Assembly (NCBI GenBank): GCA_914767715.1
Contig: OU612072.1
Span: 1,674,001-1,738,000, forward strand
Origin: Membranipora membranacea
Taxonomy: Eukaryota; Bryozoa; Gymnolaemata; Cheilostomatida; Membraniporidae
Length of the DNA: 64,000 nucleotides
Reading direction: 5' to 3'
Program-made: the position numbers and the translations under genes
Shown here: piece after piece, positions 1 to 10,573 of the stretch
Layout: every line of letters starts with the position of its first letter
Position numbering within the stretch: the first letter of the stretch is position 1
Notes under the pieces: model-generated
Told to the model about the DNA's origin: nothing
The model's input: the letters and a program-made list of their open reading frames with translations, nothing else
Databases searched by the model: none

Positions 1-1897
1 CTCTGCCTGATAGTAAAATCTCTACTATAAAATCACAATCATTGGGAATGTTCCGTTTCAAATTTTTAATAATGGGAGTTCCATATCCCAATTACAGGCT
101 GCAGCATTCCCTTTAATTCTATTCGACATCATTCACACTGTGCAGTCACTGTAAAATTCCCAAAAATACCTGTTAAATAACAGTGACTCATTGGAAAACT
201 AAGGAATTGATTTCAGAGGCCTGCATTGCTGCATATCCATTTCAACAATTATTGAATATGATATCAATCATTGTTGTTACTGTTATTGATTTGTGAAATA
301 ATGCATTGCTGTAAAATTTATATTTTAATATATAGCATGACACATGAAACTATTTTCACTTCCCCTATTAACAAGTAGCCAACTCTTCATCCGATTAATG
401 TTTCTGATTTCCTCTATACTTGAGGCGCTCACCAGGCTATGGCCATACATGCAGATGAGGATTGACATTCTGGAAATGTCAACCCTGCATCGCTCACCTC
501 GTTAGAATCATATGTTGAAAGTTAAAGTTGAGTGGATAGATCACTGGCCCTGGGATTTACATGACTTTACTTTGCCAATGTCCACTGAGATTGCAAGGTT
601 GGTTGTAAACAAGATTTATTTTGTGTCTGACCCTGCTTGGTGTTTTGAGGGTTTGTTGATACTGGACTTTGGCATGTAAGTTCCAGGGGTTCATGGGATA
701 AATATATCTTAGTTACATTTGTGTCAGGAGAAAGATATCCCCCCGCCCGCCCTTGGGAAACAGCTTATTTTGTATGCACTCTGTGATCTATTGAAATAAC
801 AGTGGCTTGTCCCAAACTCTCATCTTTGTCTTATTATACATGGGGCATGGGGGTTATATTTTATATAGTTATTTTTGATATTAAGGGAGTTGTTGCCCCA
901 CTTCAAATGGGGCGACAACTCATCGTAAGATCAAATGAAAATTATTACACCCAATCAGGGAGTTTGGGACAAACACTTCCCACCAATCATCGGATGCTTC
1001 AATTATCTATTTCACACTGAGTCAACTTTTTCATGAATTTAAAAAAAAATCTGCATTGCAAAAAAAGAGACTAGAAAAAAGAATTCTGTATTCATGAACC
1101 GCTCTTTCATTGATTGATGTTGTGAGTTGCATTTTTTTTTAAAAGGTTTCTCAGAAAACTCATGTCTGGCGATTCTCTTAAATGGGCATGTCCAGTGGCT
1201 ATCAACAACATAGGCCTTTTAATTTTCCCTACCCACCTGACCTGCTACTGCTATAGCAACTTCAAGGAGAATTCTCCCTGCTGCTAGCTACCCCTGACTA
1301 TCTACTGGAATATATTGAGTCCGACTAGGCTATTAGCAAGGAGCAACAGCTGAGCTTCATGCGAATCCTTTCCTTGGCCCCACAGTGTGCTGCATCATGG
1401 ACCTCAGAGCCAAAAATGGAATTTACTATGACCGTTGCGTTGACGTGTTCTTGCGTTCATTAATCACACTGGTGGGCGGCAGGCGCTCCATGATCGTGAT
1501 ATGTGTCTAGGCTCCACAGCAGCAGCAGTGTTACAAGAGTTAGTGAGCGGTGATTAGCAGGTTGTAGCGAGCTGACTACCACGACTTACTAAGGGCAAAG
1601 CAAGAGTAATCGGGGGAGCTGTTACTTAGGATTGGTTCGGGCCACCAGAAACTTTGAGTTGTTATGTTGTTAGACGATAAGCAAGACTGTTAGTAATGAC
1701 AAACATGAACTCAGTAGATTGTAGTTAAATTTACAGTTATGTGTGTTTGCGCCAACGCATCAGGGTTTGTTAAGTTATGCATTATTATGGAACAGTAATG
1801 AATAATAATTGAGTGACAATAGTGGGGCAGGTCAGCCGGGATAGTTTCGTTTGCTAGTCGGTATTGTAAATGCAGTTATCCAGAGGTTTAAAATACA
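1..1897. other. Non-coding stretch, no gene seen
   Basis: I see no exon with matching splice sites and no similarity to a known family here. The reading frames present are short and of low complexity. The part from about 1500 to 1900 directly follows the 3' end of the retrotransposon fragment and could include its untranslated tail, but nothing in the sequence proves this. Confidence 0.5.
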
Positions 1898-2820
1898 TCA
1901 GGCAGCTCTGAAACCCCTATTTTGGAAGAAGAACTTCTTCACGTCGGTGTTGATGACACCCTTAGCGGCTCCGTGTTTTGTATCATGCTGTTCGCTTTGG
2001 TGGGGCGTAAATTTGTCTTTGTCGCCAGGTGCTTGATCTGAAAGTATACGCATGTACATATCTAAATCACGTTCGGCCCGCCTTGTTTCCAAGGTGGGCC
2101 AGTTGTTAGCAAACATGTGATGACTAATGATATCATACTTTCTGTAACAAATGCACCAGCGGAAAGCTTTCCTGTTAATAGCTTCAATGAGGTTTTTATG
2201 TTTCAATAGATGGGGAGACCGCGTATGGGAGGCATATTCAAGTTTTGGTCTACATAAAGTTTTGTATGCTAATAGACGGGTTTTTGTTCTTGCTTTCTTA
2301 AGACTACGCATAAGCATGATCAGAGTTTTGTTGGCTCTGCTACAAATATCTACAATATGACTATCAAATGAGAGCATCTCGTCTATAATAACCCCTAGAT
2401 ATTTTACTTCATTAACTGTGCTTACTGGTTGAGAGGACATATAACAAACATCAGGGTAAGAGGATTGAGGCTGTCTAGTAATTCGCATGTGTTGACAATT
2501 TTTTAACATTGAAATTGATCTGGGAGTCCTTAGACCAAGTAACCAAGGAATCCAGGTCGGAGTGGAATGTTGCGATATCAGCGTTATTCTCGATTGGTCG
2601 ATATAGTAGAGAATCATCGGCGAAAAGCTTTAATGTGCTTGATGTTATACGGGTAGGCATATCGTTCATGTAGATTAGAAATAAAAACGGACCCCGAACG
2701 CTCCCCCGGGGCACCCCAGAGGATACTGTAATTGGATCGATGACCATTGACAGTGACGAAGAGTTTACGGTCGCTGAGCCACGAGGCAATCCACTCTCTT
2801 GTAGAACAATGGATACCCAT
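1898..2820 (-). pseudogene. Decayed non-LTR retrotransposon reverse transcriptase (3' part)
   Basis: This minus-strand stretch reads as the C-terminal half of a reverse transcriptase of the jockey/CR1-like LINE type. The pieces come in order but in different frames. First (about 2820-2720) is the block with EWIASWLSDRK before the active site. Next (about 2720-2560) is the GVPRGS block, then LFLIYMNDMP, then FADDSLLYR, which carries the catalytic aspartate pair, then the FNVKK block. Last (about 2480-1898) is the C-terminal region with VKYLGVIID and LEYASHTRSPH. At least two frame changes break it. The usual GVPQGS is GVPRGS here. The endonuclease and the N-terminal half are missing, as expected for a 5'-truncated LINE copy. 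It is not intact and is unlikely to move. The superfamily is known from motif order only; the exact clade is not determined. Confidence 0.88.
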
Positions 2821-3113
2821 GGCTGCTATCTTGGCTAGAAGTTTGGTGTGTTAATTAATTTAGTTTCATGTTGAACAGTGAATCCCAACCAAACACTGCA
2901 AATTTGTATTTTCTATGAATACTCAATGATCTGGGCAATAACTAGAGGAGTAAAATATCTAGCAGGCTTGAAATAGTGAAACTTTTGACTAGCTAAAATT
3001 CTCTCAGCTCATCTCCCAATTGTGGTTAAGTCCTTTGCACTTATCTAGTGCTCTTGCTTTTAAAATATGCTATGTATTTATTATTCATTTAGTAGATTGG
3101 TCCCCCATACACA

Positions 3114-4893
3114 ATGCTATCAGATGCAGCTGTATATGTTACCACAGTACTACTCATGGTGGTCGGTTGTGTTATCTGCCAAGAGGATCCAAACTCTATC
3201 GTACATGACATACCAATACCAATAGAAGATGTGAAACTGGACTTCAAACAGCACATAACTAAAGAGTGAGTAGCAATGCAATATAAAACCCATACAAAAA
3301 ATGTGTGCAGATATTAATAGTGTAGGCTACAGAAAACTCAATTATATTTCTGCATTCATCTCTGCATCTCATAGTCACATAGTTTTATCATAGTTTCTAC
3401 CAAGGCGTTACACTGCAGCACTGTGGTTGATTGATTGATTTGTATTTTTACATACGATATCATGGCGAGGATGATAAAGAAATGTATGCATATGACAGCT
3501 CTGGTAAACTTGTTTATGCCTGATGTTGATTGTTCATGTTATAAAGACTCTGATTTTTTTTATTACTATCACCTATGTATATATTTACTTAGTCATGTAT
3601 TGGAGGAGCTACAACATGAGATAAACACTAAGGAGAGATCAGATATGTCAGATAGAGAGCTACAGTTTCATTACTTCAAACTACACGACTACGATAATAA
3701 TAATCTACTGGACGGTCTGGAGATTGTTAAAGCTCTCAAACACAACCACGAGGAAGGTTGGTGATTGATCGTGTATTGTTGATTTGTATCACATATGGTG
3801 TATTATCAGAGACTATAGATATATCTATAGTCTCTGGTATTATTACACCCTCTTATATTAACATGTGACGCTCTGGAATGAATTCCACTAAATAAAAAGC
3901 TAGAAAAGGCTAAAAGATATTATCGACTTTGTAGTCTAGAAAGACAATTTTTATTATATGTAGCAGAGAAGCTATTGATGCTCTGCAGCCGTCCCTGCTG
4001 CAACTAAAATGCAGTAATGGCAAGCAAAGTAACCTGCATTATGAACACAAAATACATGCAAAACAAGCCATATGCTGTGATAAAGTTCAGTTGCATCATG
4101 TTTTGCACTGCTTGACAATAGATTAAACTCACTGACTATTAAAGAATTGGTGAGGAAGTATGGTTTATATAATGAGTCGAATATCCGGTCCCATAATCGG
4201 TAAGATGTATCATCAGCACACTGATCACGTGATATACTATTGCATGTATATATCTCTGATCGATAGAGAGTGAATTAATTCACTTAGCTTGAGTGCAGCT
4301 GAAATGTAGTGTTAAGGAGATGTATGGGTGATTACCCAAACTTTTGGATATACACTTATCATTTTCTCATTTCTTATTGAAATATTTTAATTTAACTTTG
4401 GAAAATCTTATCTTACCTATTTCCAGTTTTAGAAGAGCATAAAGTACATATTTTTGACAAACTAACTTACATCGAAACTGTGTATTGCTAGCCTAAGCTC
4501 AGAAGAGAGAATGAAAAAATTGCTAATAACGCAGAGCTAGGAATATCTTTTTCGATCATGTCTGTTTGATAAAATCAGAGTTGTCCTCTCTTTTAGCCTG
4601 ATGTAGGTGCAAATTATTTACGACAGAGGCTCTATCGATCAGAGATACACATGTTAATAGTGTAATCTCGAAATCAGTGTGTATCATCAGTGTTATATTG
4701 AGATGTTATTACGTTGCGTATTACAGAAGGAGATCTGACAGCCGGACAGCCTCAGAGTGAGGATGATCTTATATCTATAGTAGATGGAGTGCTGGACAGT
4801 GATGATTATGATAAGGATGGATATATCAGCTTCTATGAGTTTATATCTAGCCAGGGTGATTTAGATGATGGTGAGGAGCCAGGAGAGCAGTAG
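3114..4893 (+). CDS. MCFD2: MCFD2-like secreted EF-hand protein
   Basis: The three coding exons are 3114-3265, 3593-3756 and 4727-4893, giving 160 residues; the human protein has 146. Exon 1 encodes a signal peptide (hydrophobic run VTTVLLMVVGCVIC, residues about 8-22). Exon 2 carries HYFKLHDYDNNNLLDGLE, a canonical EF-hand loop almost identical to the MCFD2 family. Exon 3 carries the second loop DYDKDGYISFYE. Introns have GTGAGT and GTTGGT donors, and all phases close to the TAG at 4891. In vertebrates MCFD2 binds calcium and pairs with the lectin LMAN1 as a cargo receptor carrying glycoproteins from ER to Golgi; the same role is inferred here. The start is the only ATG placed directly before the signal peptide. 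The large second intron holds two repeat elements. Confidence 0.92.
3807..3836. repeat. 30-bp perfect palindrome with 7-bp direct repeats
   Basis: The sequence is a perfect inverted repeat with arms CAGAGACTATAGATA and no loop. It is flanked on the left (3800-3806) and right (3837-3843) by GTATTAT. The flanking repeat is what a transposon target-site duplication would leave. It lies in intron 2 of the MCFD2-like gene. It resembles the other short palindromes listed in this window in size and in starting with CA and ending with TG. Confidence 0.75.
4205..4695. mobile_element. MITE-like inverted-repeat element in MCFD2 intron 2
   Basis: The left end (about 4207-4270) and the right end (about 4629-4693) are imperfect inverted copies of each other over about 60 bp. 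The best-matched core is CTCTGATCGATAGAG on the left against its reverse complement on the right. The interior, about 360 bp, encodes nothing recognisable. Long terminal inverted repeats around a short non-coding middle fit a miniature inverted-repeat element. I could not find a clean target duplication, so the exact ends are approximate. Confidence 0.6.
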
Positions 4894-5140
4894 GTCTTTT
4901 CTCCCGCATACTCTTATAGTGAAGGTAAGAACGGATACCTCACTCAAGCATTTCTGGTATATTATTTATGGGTATATTGTAACCCAAGACACTCCGACCC
5001 TCTATTATGTATTATATATACCTCAGTGAGCTGGCTTTAATAGTTTTCCCTATTTGGTAACTAAACGCTCATCTGCAGATTTACATATTGTTATTTCTCT
5101 TCTAACAGCGTTTTGCTTATTAAGACTTGACTATCACTAA
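4894..5140. other. 3' flank of the MCFD2-like gene
   Basis: This holds the presumed 3' untranslated region of the MCFD2-like gene. No canonical AATAAA is seen soon after the stop codon. It ends at the TAA (5138-5140) that forms the left target duplication of the next element. Confidence 0.4.
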
Positions 5141-5361
5141 AGCTGTAGCTCCACGTAACGATTTTTACATCGATTTGGGGTCACGAGTGGTTAATCGGTG
5201 GATCTGCACGAGTGATTACTGGTGTTAAGTGGACATCGAACTTGTTGGTCTTTTGCCCGAGTGATCTAGACGATCCTCTATGCTGATTGGTTGTTGATTG
5301 CTTGCTTAAATAATTACGCGGTTAAACACGTCATCTATCAAATCGTGACAGGTTATCAAAA

Positions 5362-5523
5362 ATGGAGGAGTTGATAATATCTGTAGTTAAATCACATCCT
5401 CCTATTTATGATAAAAAAGACCATAACTACAAAGATAGGAGTGGTGCTGTAGTGAAAATATGGAAGGTAATAGCTGTATCACTTGGAAATGGAAGCTGTC
5501 CTGACATGACATCCATAGTATAG
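5362..5523 (+). pseudogene. MADF-domain fragment (53 aa) inside the Harbinger-like element
   Basis: The ATG at 5362 opens a 53-residue frame ending at TAG 5521-5523. Residues 1-40 match the first two thirds of a MADF (Myb/SANT-like) domain: MEELIISVVKSHPPIYD, then KKDHNYKDR, then VKIWKVIA, with the domain's conserved Pro, Tyr-Asp, Tyr-Lys-Asp-Arg and Trp-Lys positions. The last helix, with its usual RW..LR signature, is missing; the frame drifts and stops. A GTAATA after IWK could also act as a splice donor, so the rest of the domain could once have been on another exon. In Harbinger elements such a protein binds the terminal repeats and helps transposase enter the nucleus; this copy looks broken. 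Confidence 0.65.
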
Positions 5524-5771
5524 CATAGGAAAATCAATTTTACAGAAGAATGAAATTTTATTTGGTGAAGATTCTAAGTGACAAAGACCCGGATTTAATA
5601 TGACAGCTATATCCGGTCATTTGTTAACACGCCCATTAAATATCATTGGTCAATCGATTGAACTGAGGGAGTTAATTGGTCAATCTAGGCACCTGATTTA
5701 TTACCCCACTATGACTCACTAAACCATCGAGTACTAACTCATAGGCCTGTGTAGCAGTGTGAGATCGGCCT

Positions 5772-5789
5772 AGCATGTCTAGACATGCC
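5772..5789. repeat. Short palindrome with 8-bp direct repeats
   Basis: AGCATGTCTAGACATGCC contains a perfect 16-bp palindrome and is flanked on both sides by ATCGGCCT (5764-5771 and 5790-5797). It sits inside the Harbinger-like element near its right end, so if it is an insertion it is nested. Being so short, it could also be chance. Confidence 0.5.
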
Positions 5790-5830
5790 ATCGGCCTGTG
5801 ATTACATTGTTACGTGGAGCTACAGCTTAA

Positions 5831-6945
5831 GTCTAACTGTCATCACATCCCAAGCTGATTATTACATATCAGCTATCTCTGTTACAGATATGATCTCCTT
5901 TCTGTCTCAGCTTCATACAACAGCAATGTCTGCTTATTGGTCTCTTAGTTACGTGGGGATTTATTCTCTGTGCAATAGAATTATGAAGACAATCATTATT
6001 GTAAGATAATCATAATACTTATAAGATTTGATATGGCATAATTAACTGATTTAACTGTTTTATTTCTATGCATAGTTAAAATATTGTTTTGGTCAGTAGA
6101 CTACTAGGAAAAAGTGTTTCACATGGATGATAAGATTATGGGTTTGAATCTAACTATACCCGTACCATCTTCTAATCAAGGGGATGAAGTCCATATTCCT
6201 TATAGGGAGAGTTTGGGAGTTATCTTGTTTTTGGTACAGAGGGCGTAACTCAGTGTTTATTTCTCTCTCTCTTATTACAATGTCTGTTTTTTTCTCTTTA
6301 TTCCTGTTCAGAGTTTTTTTCTTTCCATTTTCTATCTCTTTACTATCTGCACAATCAGTGATCTCACACTTTCTCATTCATAGTACAGTCTTACTATCTG
6401 TTTGCTTGTTTTTTCTCTCAGTTTTACAGCATTGCTCTGTTCAGGTTGATCAACTTTTTGCTATTGTATACACACACTATCTTTCGAATAAAAAGTACAG
6501 TTCAGGAAATAATTACACCATTCCAGTAACACTTACCCACGCCTAGTTGAAGCCAGCTATCTGTTAATTACGATGATTTTAGATCTATTTTTAACATTAT
6601 GATAGAGTCTCATTAGGAACCCCCTCCATATCTGACTTGGATTGTTTTTTAACCTAGGGTAAATAAAGAGCACTCGGAAATGTCATAAAGTGTCACACAA
6701 AGATGGACGGACTATAATATCATTACCAACAATAACTGTCACACTGTCATCATTGTGTCACCTTATATCACAGTATTGTCACCATTAAGCCAACAGGATC
6801 ATGTGTATGAAGGGGGATGTAACGGCGTACACTACACTTGCATTGTACGGTATCCTTGGAAAAATATTGCAAAATTAGGAAGGGAAGCAGTAATGAAGGA
6901 TAGAAAGGGGTGTAGTTCTATTGGAAATAATCGATAGAGCCAAGT
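5831..6945. other. Intergenic, no gene seen
   Basis: The region contains a T/C-rich stretch (6240-6430) and otherwise unremarkable AT-rich sequence. It contains the presumed promoter and 5' untranslated region of the rhomboid gene at its right end. No exon with plausible splice sites was found. Confidence 0.4.
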
Positions 6946-9900
6946 ATGGCTGGCAGTAGTACCAGCCGCAGGGCATCAGCTGCATCCAAGTCTAGATCAC
7001 GGGCTAGTAATGCCAGTCGGGGAAGCGCAGCGAATAATAAGAGCCAACCAAACGACGCCCCCACAGGATATACTGTGCCCTATGGATCTTTATTGGTGGC
7101 CATTCTGTGTTCTCTGATACATTTTAAGCTGATAGACCTGCCGATGTTCTCTGTAAATAATGCCTGCTGCGGTCTGTACCAGGTCTTTTATTACAAGGTG
7201 AGTTCGCTTTTCATCTCTGTAACTTGAGCACCCTATTTGGTAATGGCTGATCTTCCACCATCTGGTTTTATTGAGTACCGTAGCTAGTAAACTGATCAGG
7301 CAAATTATTCATCAACACCTCTCACATACTGTTGTGTCCAATAGTATATTAATCCCAAATGATGAGTTGTACTTTTTTCCCTCAGATTTGATGATGATAT
7401 ATTTTGTTCATACTTGTAGGAATATCTGAGGATACTGACATGTCATTTCGTACATAAGACACCATGGGAGCTGGCCTTCCAACTGATTTCTCTCTTATGG
7501 AAAGGTAAGTACCATTGATACCATCACTGTCGGATCATATTGTAGCAAATACTAGGGAAACTTGTTCTGTTACGTGCTTGATGTTCATCCCCACAAAAAA
7601 ATGTGCTCTTCCAATATATGTATTAAATATTTATATGTTTAATGTTTATATAAAATAATAAATTTGGATTTGATGAATATAATAAATAACGCACCCTGGA
7701 CCAGGCTGCTACTTACCACTAAATTACTCAGTATGGTACTAAAAAATCTTCTTTCATGAAGACTATAATATATTATATATTATATTATATTATAGTATAA
7801 TACCACAATATAATATATAGATTATAGACATCATGTTGTATTTTTGTTGCAGGATACCAGATAGAGAGGCGCTGTGGACCTAAGTATATCCTTATGATGA
7901 TTCTACTCTTTGCTCCGGTGTGCAGCTTGATGTTATTCATTGTACACAAAATCTTAGCTGATGTGTACGATCCGGTCTTTGTTACAACATGCTACTGTGG
8001 CCTAGCTGGTATGTAGTATTTACTTATCTAGAACTGATGTCACCAGTGCTTATACCTGACGAGTGATTGTCATTTACATTAAATCTACATCACAACCAGT
8101 TCAGCTAGTGGGATGTAAGTCTCAATAGATCTGAGGCTATATAGTATTTGAGAAACTTTATTGCTTGCTCAGATGAGTGGCTTGGTTTATCTGTGGGCAT
8201 TTCTCCCCACAAGCCCAGAGTCAAACTTGCCATGACAAAAATAGCTGGTTGCTAGTATGGGCATTTCATTATCAACCACATCATGCCATTACCAGCAACC
8301 CTTGCAGATTCCAAGCACTAAACTAGGGGAATCCTTGTTCGGTTGGGATGGAGAAATATCATTTCTGTAGTATGGTACCCTTACTTTATGAAGAATAGCT
8401 CTAAAATTACCCATCTTACATCTCTCGAATGTTTAAGTTTATATTTTGATAATTAGGTGAAAAATTAATCATCGAAAACATCATTTGTTCAAGCCATTCT
8501 GCCTAATTCACACAAAAAAAAACCCAGAAAACTCTATAGACGCTAGACAAGCATCATTTAAGACAATGAGACTTGTCTAGTGAAGCTATTGTTCAGGACG
8601 ACGCAGTCAAAAGTTGGCTGTGCATCTGGGAGGTGCAGTCACTTTTTGGCGATTGCAGGGTATTTTCAGCATTTTCACCTTTTATGACATTTCTGTTGGT
8701 AGGAAAGTTTCTGAGATTATTTGAGATCAGTATGGGTGCTAATAGATTGATGGATGTATGAATATTTATTTTGGTGTAGATTTGATCACTGAGAGTAGGC
8801 CTACATTGATTAAGCTAGAAGGTCCATGTTTACCACTCCGAAGTTTAGCCAGACTGAAGTTGTGTCACCCCATTCGTTGTCTTTGATTGTTGTAGCAATA
8901 AACCTGGCGATGAAGATTGTCAACCAGTATCAAGACACTGATAATGGTCCATCATGCATCTATCAGAATTATTGCGTCGAAATGAAGTATATGTGCTGGT
9001 TTGAGGTACTTCTTGCACACTTTGTCAGCGACCAAAGCACTCTACCAGGTGTGTTAAAACAAGATAGAGAACATAAAACAAAGGCACTGAAACTTGCAGT
9101 ATTATATATATATTTGTTTTTAAACTAAAAACACTAACCATAGGGCAGATATTAAAATTATAATTTATCAGCCTTGGTCTTCAGCGTCCTGCTGCACTCC
9201 GAACAATATCCTATGACACTTGTACTTGTTAGTTGTTACCAATGTATGAATCATGATTGTACAGACTTGCTCAGATATCATATCACACTAAGTGTGGGGA
9301 TGATGAAATTCATAAATACCCGAGACAGTTAGAACCTGCTGGTGTTTTGAGGTCTACCACCATGTGGGTCCTTTCCTCAATGGGGGTTACATTGAAATAT
9401 TTCTTTTTAGAAATAAAGATATATTCCCCATCCTATTGCGGGCATTGAATTAAAAATTTTATTATCAATATTATAATTTGTTTACAGCTAATGTGGCAGG
9501 TCTGCTGGTCGGTCTTCTGTTTATATCTGGTGTGCTGAGTAAACCTCTCAGTCTGATGATGAGCTGTGCTTCAGGTACCGGGTAATGTGTCTAATTAACT
9601 ATGCAGTTGTTTTGTATTTCATTTATGATTGATTGGTGACGAAGATATGCACATGTTGCTTTCTTGCCAATTGAATGCCTTATCGGAAATCAGTTATTTT
9701 TTGCTCTGTCTTTCTCATTAAACTCCCGCTGCAAAGAAAATAATCATTCCACATAATACCTGAAGTCCCATTGAACTTATAAAATAAAATTCTCTTTGAC
9801 GTATTTACAGAACAAGTTAGGTATTAGCAATAGAACACTCTTCAGCACAGGGAGCGGTTTCAATTAGAGATTTAGCCGTCATTTAGCCAACCTTGGATGG

Positions 9901-10369
9901 ATGGGTTTCAATTTGCTCATATCCAGCAACATTTTGTCTGTCTTGCTGAGGACAGTTGAAAAATTTAAAAGTCGAATGAGAACTTACGGAAAGGTGGAAA
10001 GTTCGATTGACCATTCCCAAGATTCCCAGATTTCATATTACAATATTTTTAATGTAACATATCGGGATGAGATTAGGCCAGAACTAATTGACACATGGGT
10101 GGAGGCATGCTAGATTCTACATCCTACAACCAACTCCATTGATTTAATTATTTAGGCTCCAGTGATAATTTAACGCATTTTTAAACTGATTTTTTTCCAT
10201 TTTAGGCGAAGTGAGTTTCAGTTTCTCACCGGCTGGCTGGTTGAGCAGATCTCCCAGCCATGGATTTGGAGCTCCTGTGAAGACGAAGCCGAGTGCTCGA
10301 TCATCAGAACCTGCTGTGTCAGGGGAAGATCACGAACTGGAAGGCGAAGACGGGGCCGCAAGTGAATGA
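6946..10369 (+). CDS. RHBDD1-like rhomboid, predicted proteolytically inactive
   Basis: The six exons are 6946-7197, 7420-7504, 7853-8008, 8896-9048, 9488-9574 and 10206-10369, giving 298 residues; human RHBDD1 has 315. The N-terminus (1-40) is Ser/Arg-rich. Residues about 46-230 form a multi-pass membrane domain. Family landmarks are FVHKTPWELAFQ, LWKGYQIERRCG and VAGLLVGLLFISG, which align with RHBDD1 without gaps over the core. RHBDD1 is an ER-membrane serine protease in membrane protein quality control. Here the catalytic GFSG reads GLAA (residues 162-165), so the serine is alanine. The catalytic histidine in AGHLAG reads AN (Asn217) before VAG. The splice phases force both substitutions. 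It should therefore be a pseudoprotease that still binds clients, as iRhoms and Derlins do. The C-terminal tail is Ser/Pro- then acid-rich. Confidence 0.85.
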
Positions 10370-10567
10370 GACAATATCATAAGTGAAAGCTGTAGCATGT
10401 TATGACGGTTTTTCTAATATGTATCTTATTTGCCAGGAAAAACTGTCAAGAGGATAAAAGAGACTATCATCCAAACCCGGCATCCGGTCTGATGCTAGCA
10501 AATGATCATTTGGTGACAAGTTCTGGTGTTTTTTCTGTCTTGGAGAATCCTCTACCAAAGAATGTCA

Positions 10568-10573
10568 AATAAA
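10568..10573 (+). terminator. Polyadenylation signal of the rhomboid gene
   Basis: A canonical AATAAA lies 199 bp after the rhomboid stop codon on the same strand. No other copy occurs earlier, so it is the likely 3' end signal. Confidence 0.6.

Larger units (their letters stand above)
5141..5827. mobile_element. Harbinger-like DNA transposon remnant (687 bp)
   Basis: The left end reads AGCTGTAGCTCCACGTAAC, and the right end is its exact reverse complement over these 19 bp. Similarity continues weakly for a few more bases. Both ends are flanked by TAA (5138-5140 and 5828-5830). A 3-bp TWA target duplication is typical of PIF/Harbinger elements, and those elements encode a Myb/SANT- or MADF-like DNA-binding partner of the transposase. 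A MADF-type reading frame lies inside on the plus strand. No transposase is left, so this is a non-autonomous, internally deleted copy. The superfamily assignment rests on target duplication plus the MADF frame and not on a transposase. Confidence 0.72.

Noticed and set aside
8544-8576. Inverted repeat CTAGACAAG...CTTGTCTAG in a rhomboid intron
   Set aside because: Short arms, long loop and no direct-repeat flanks; may be chance.
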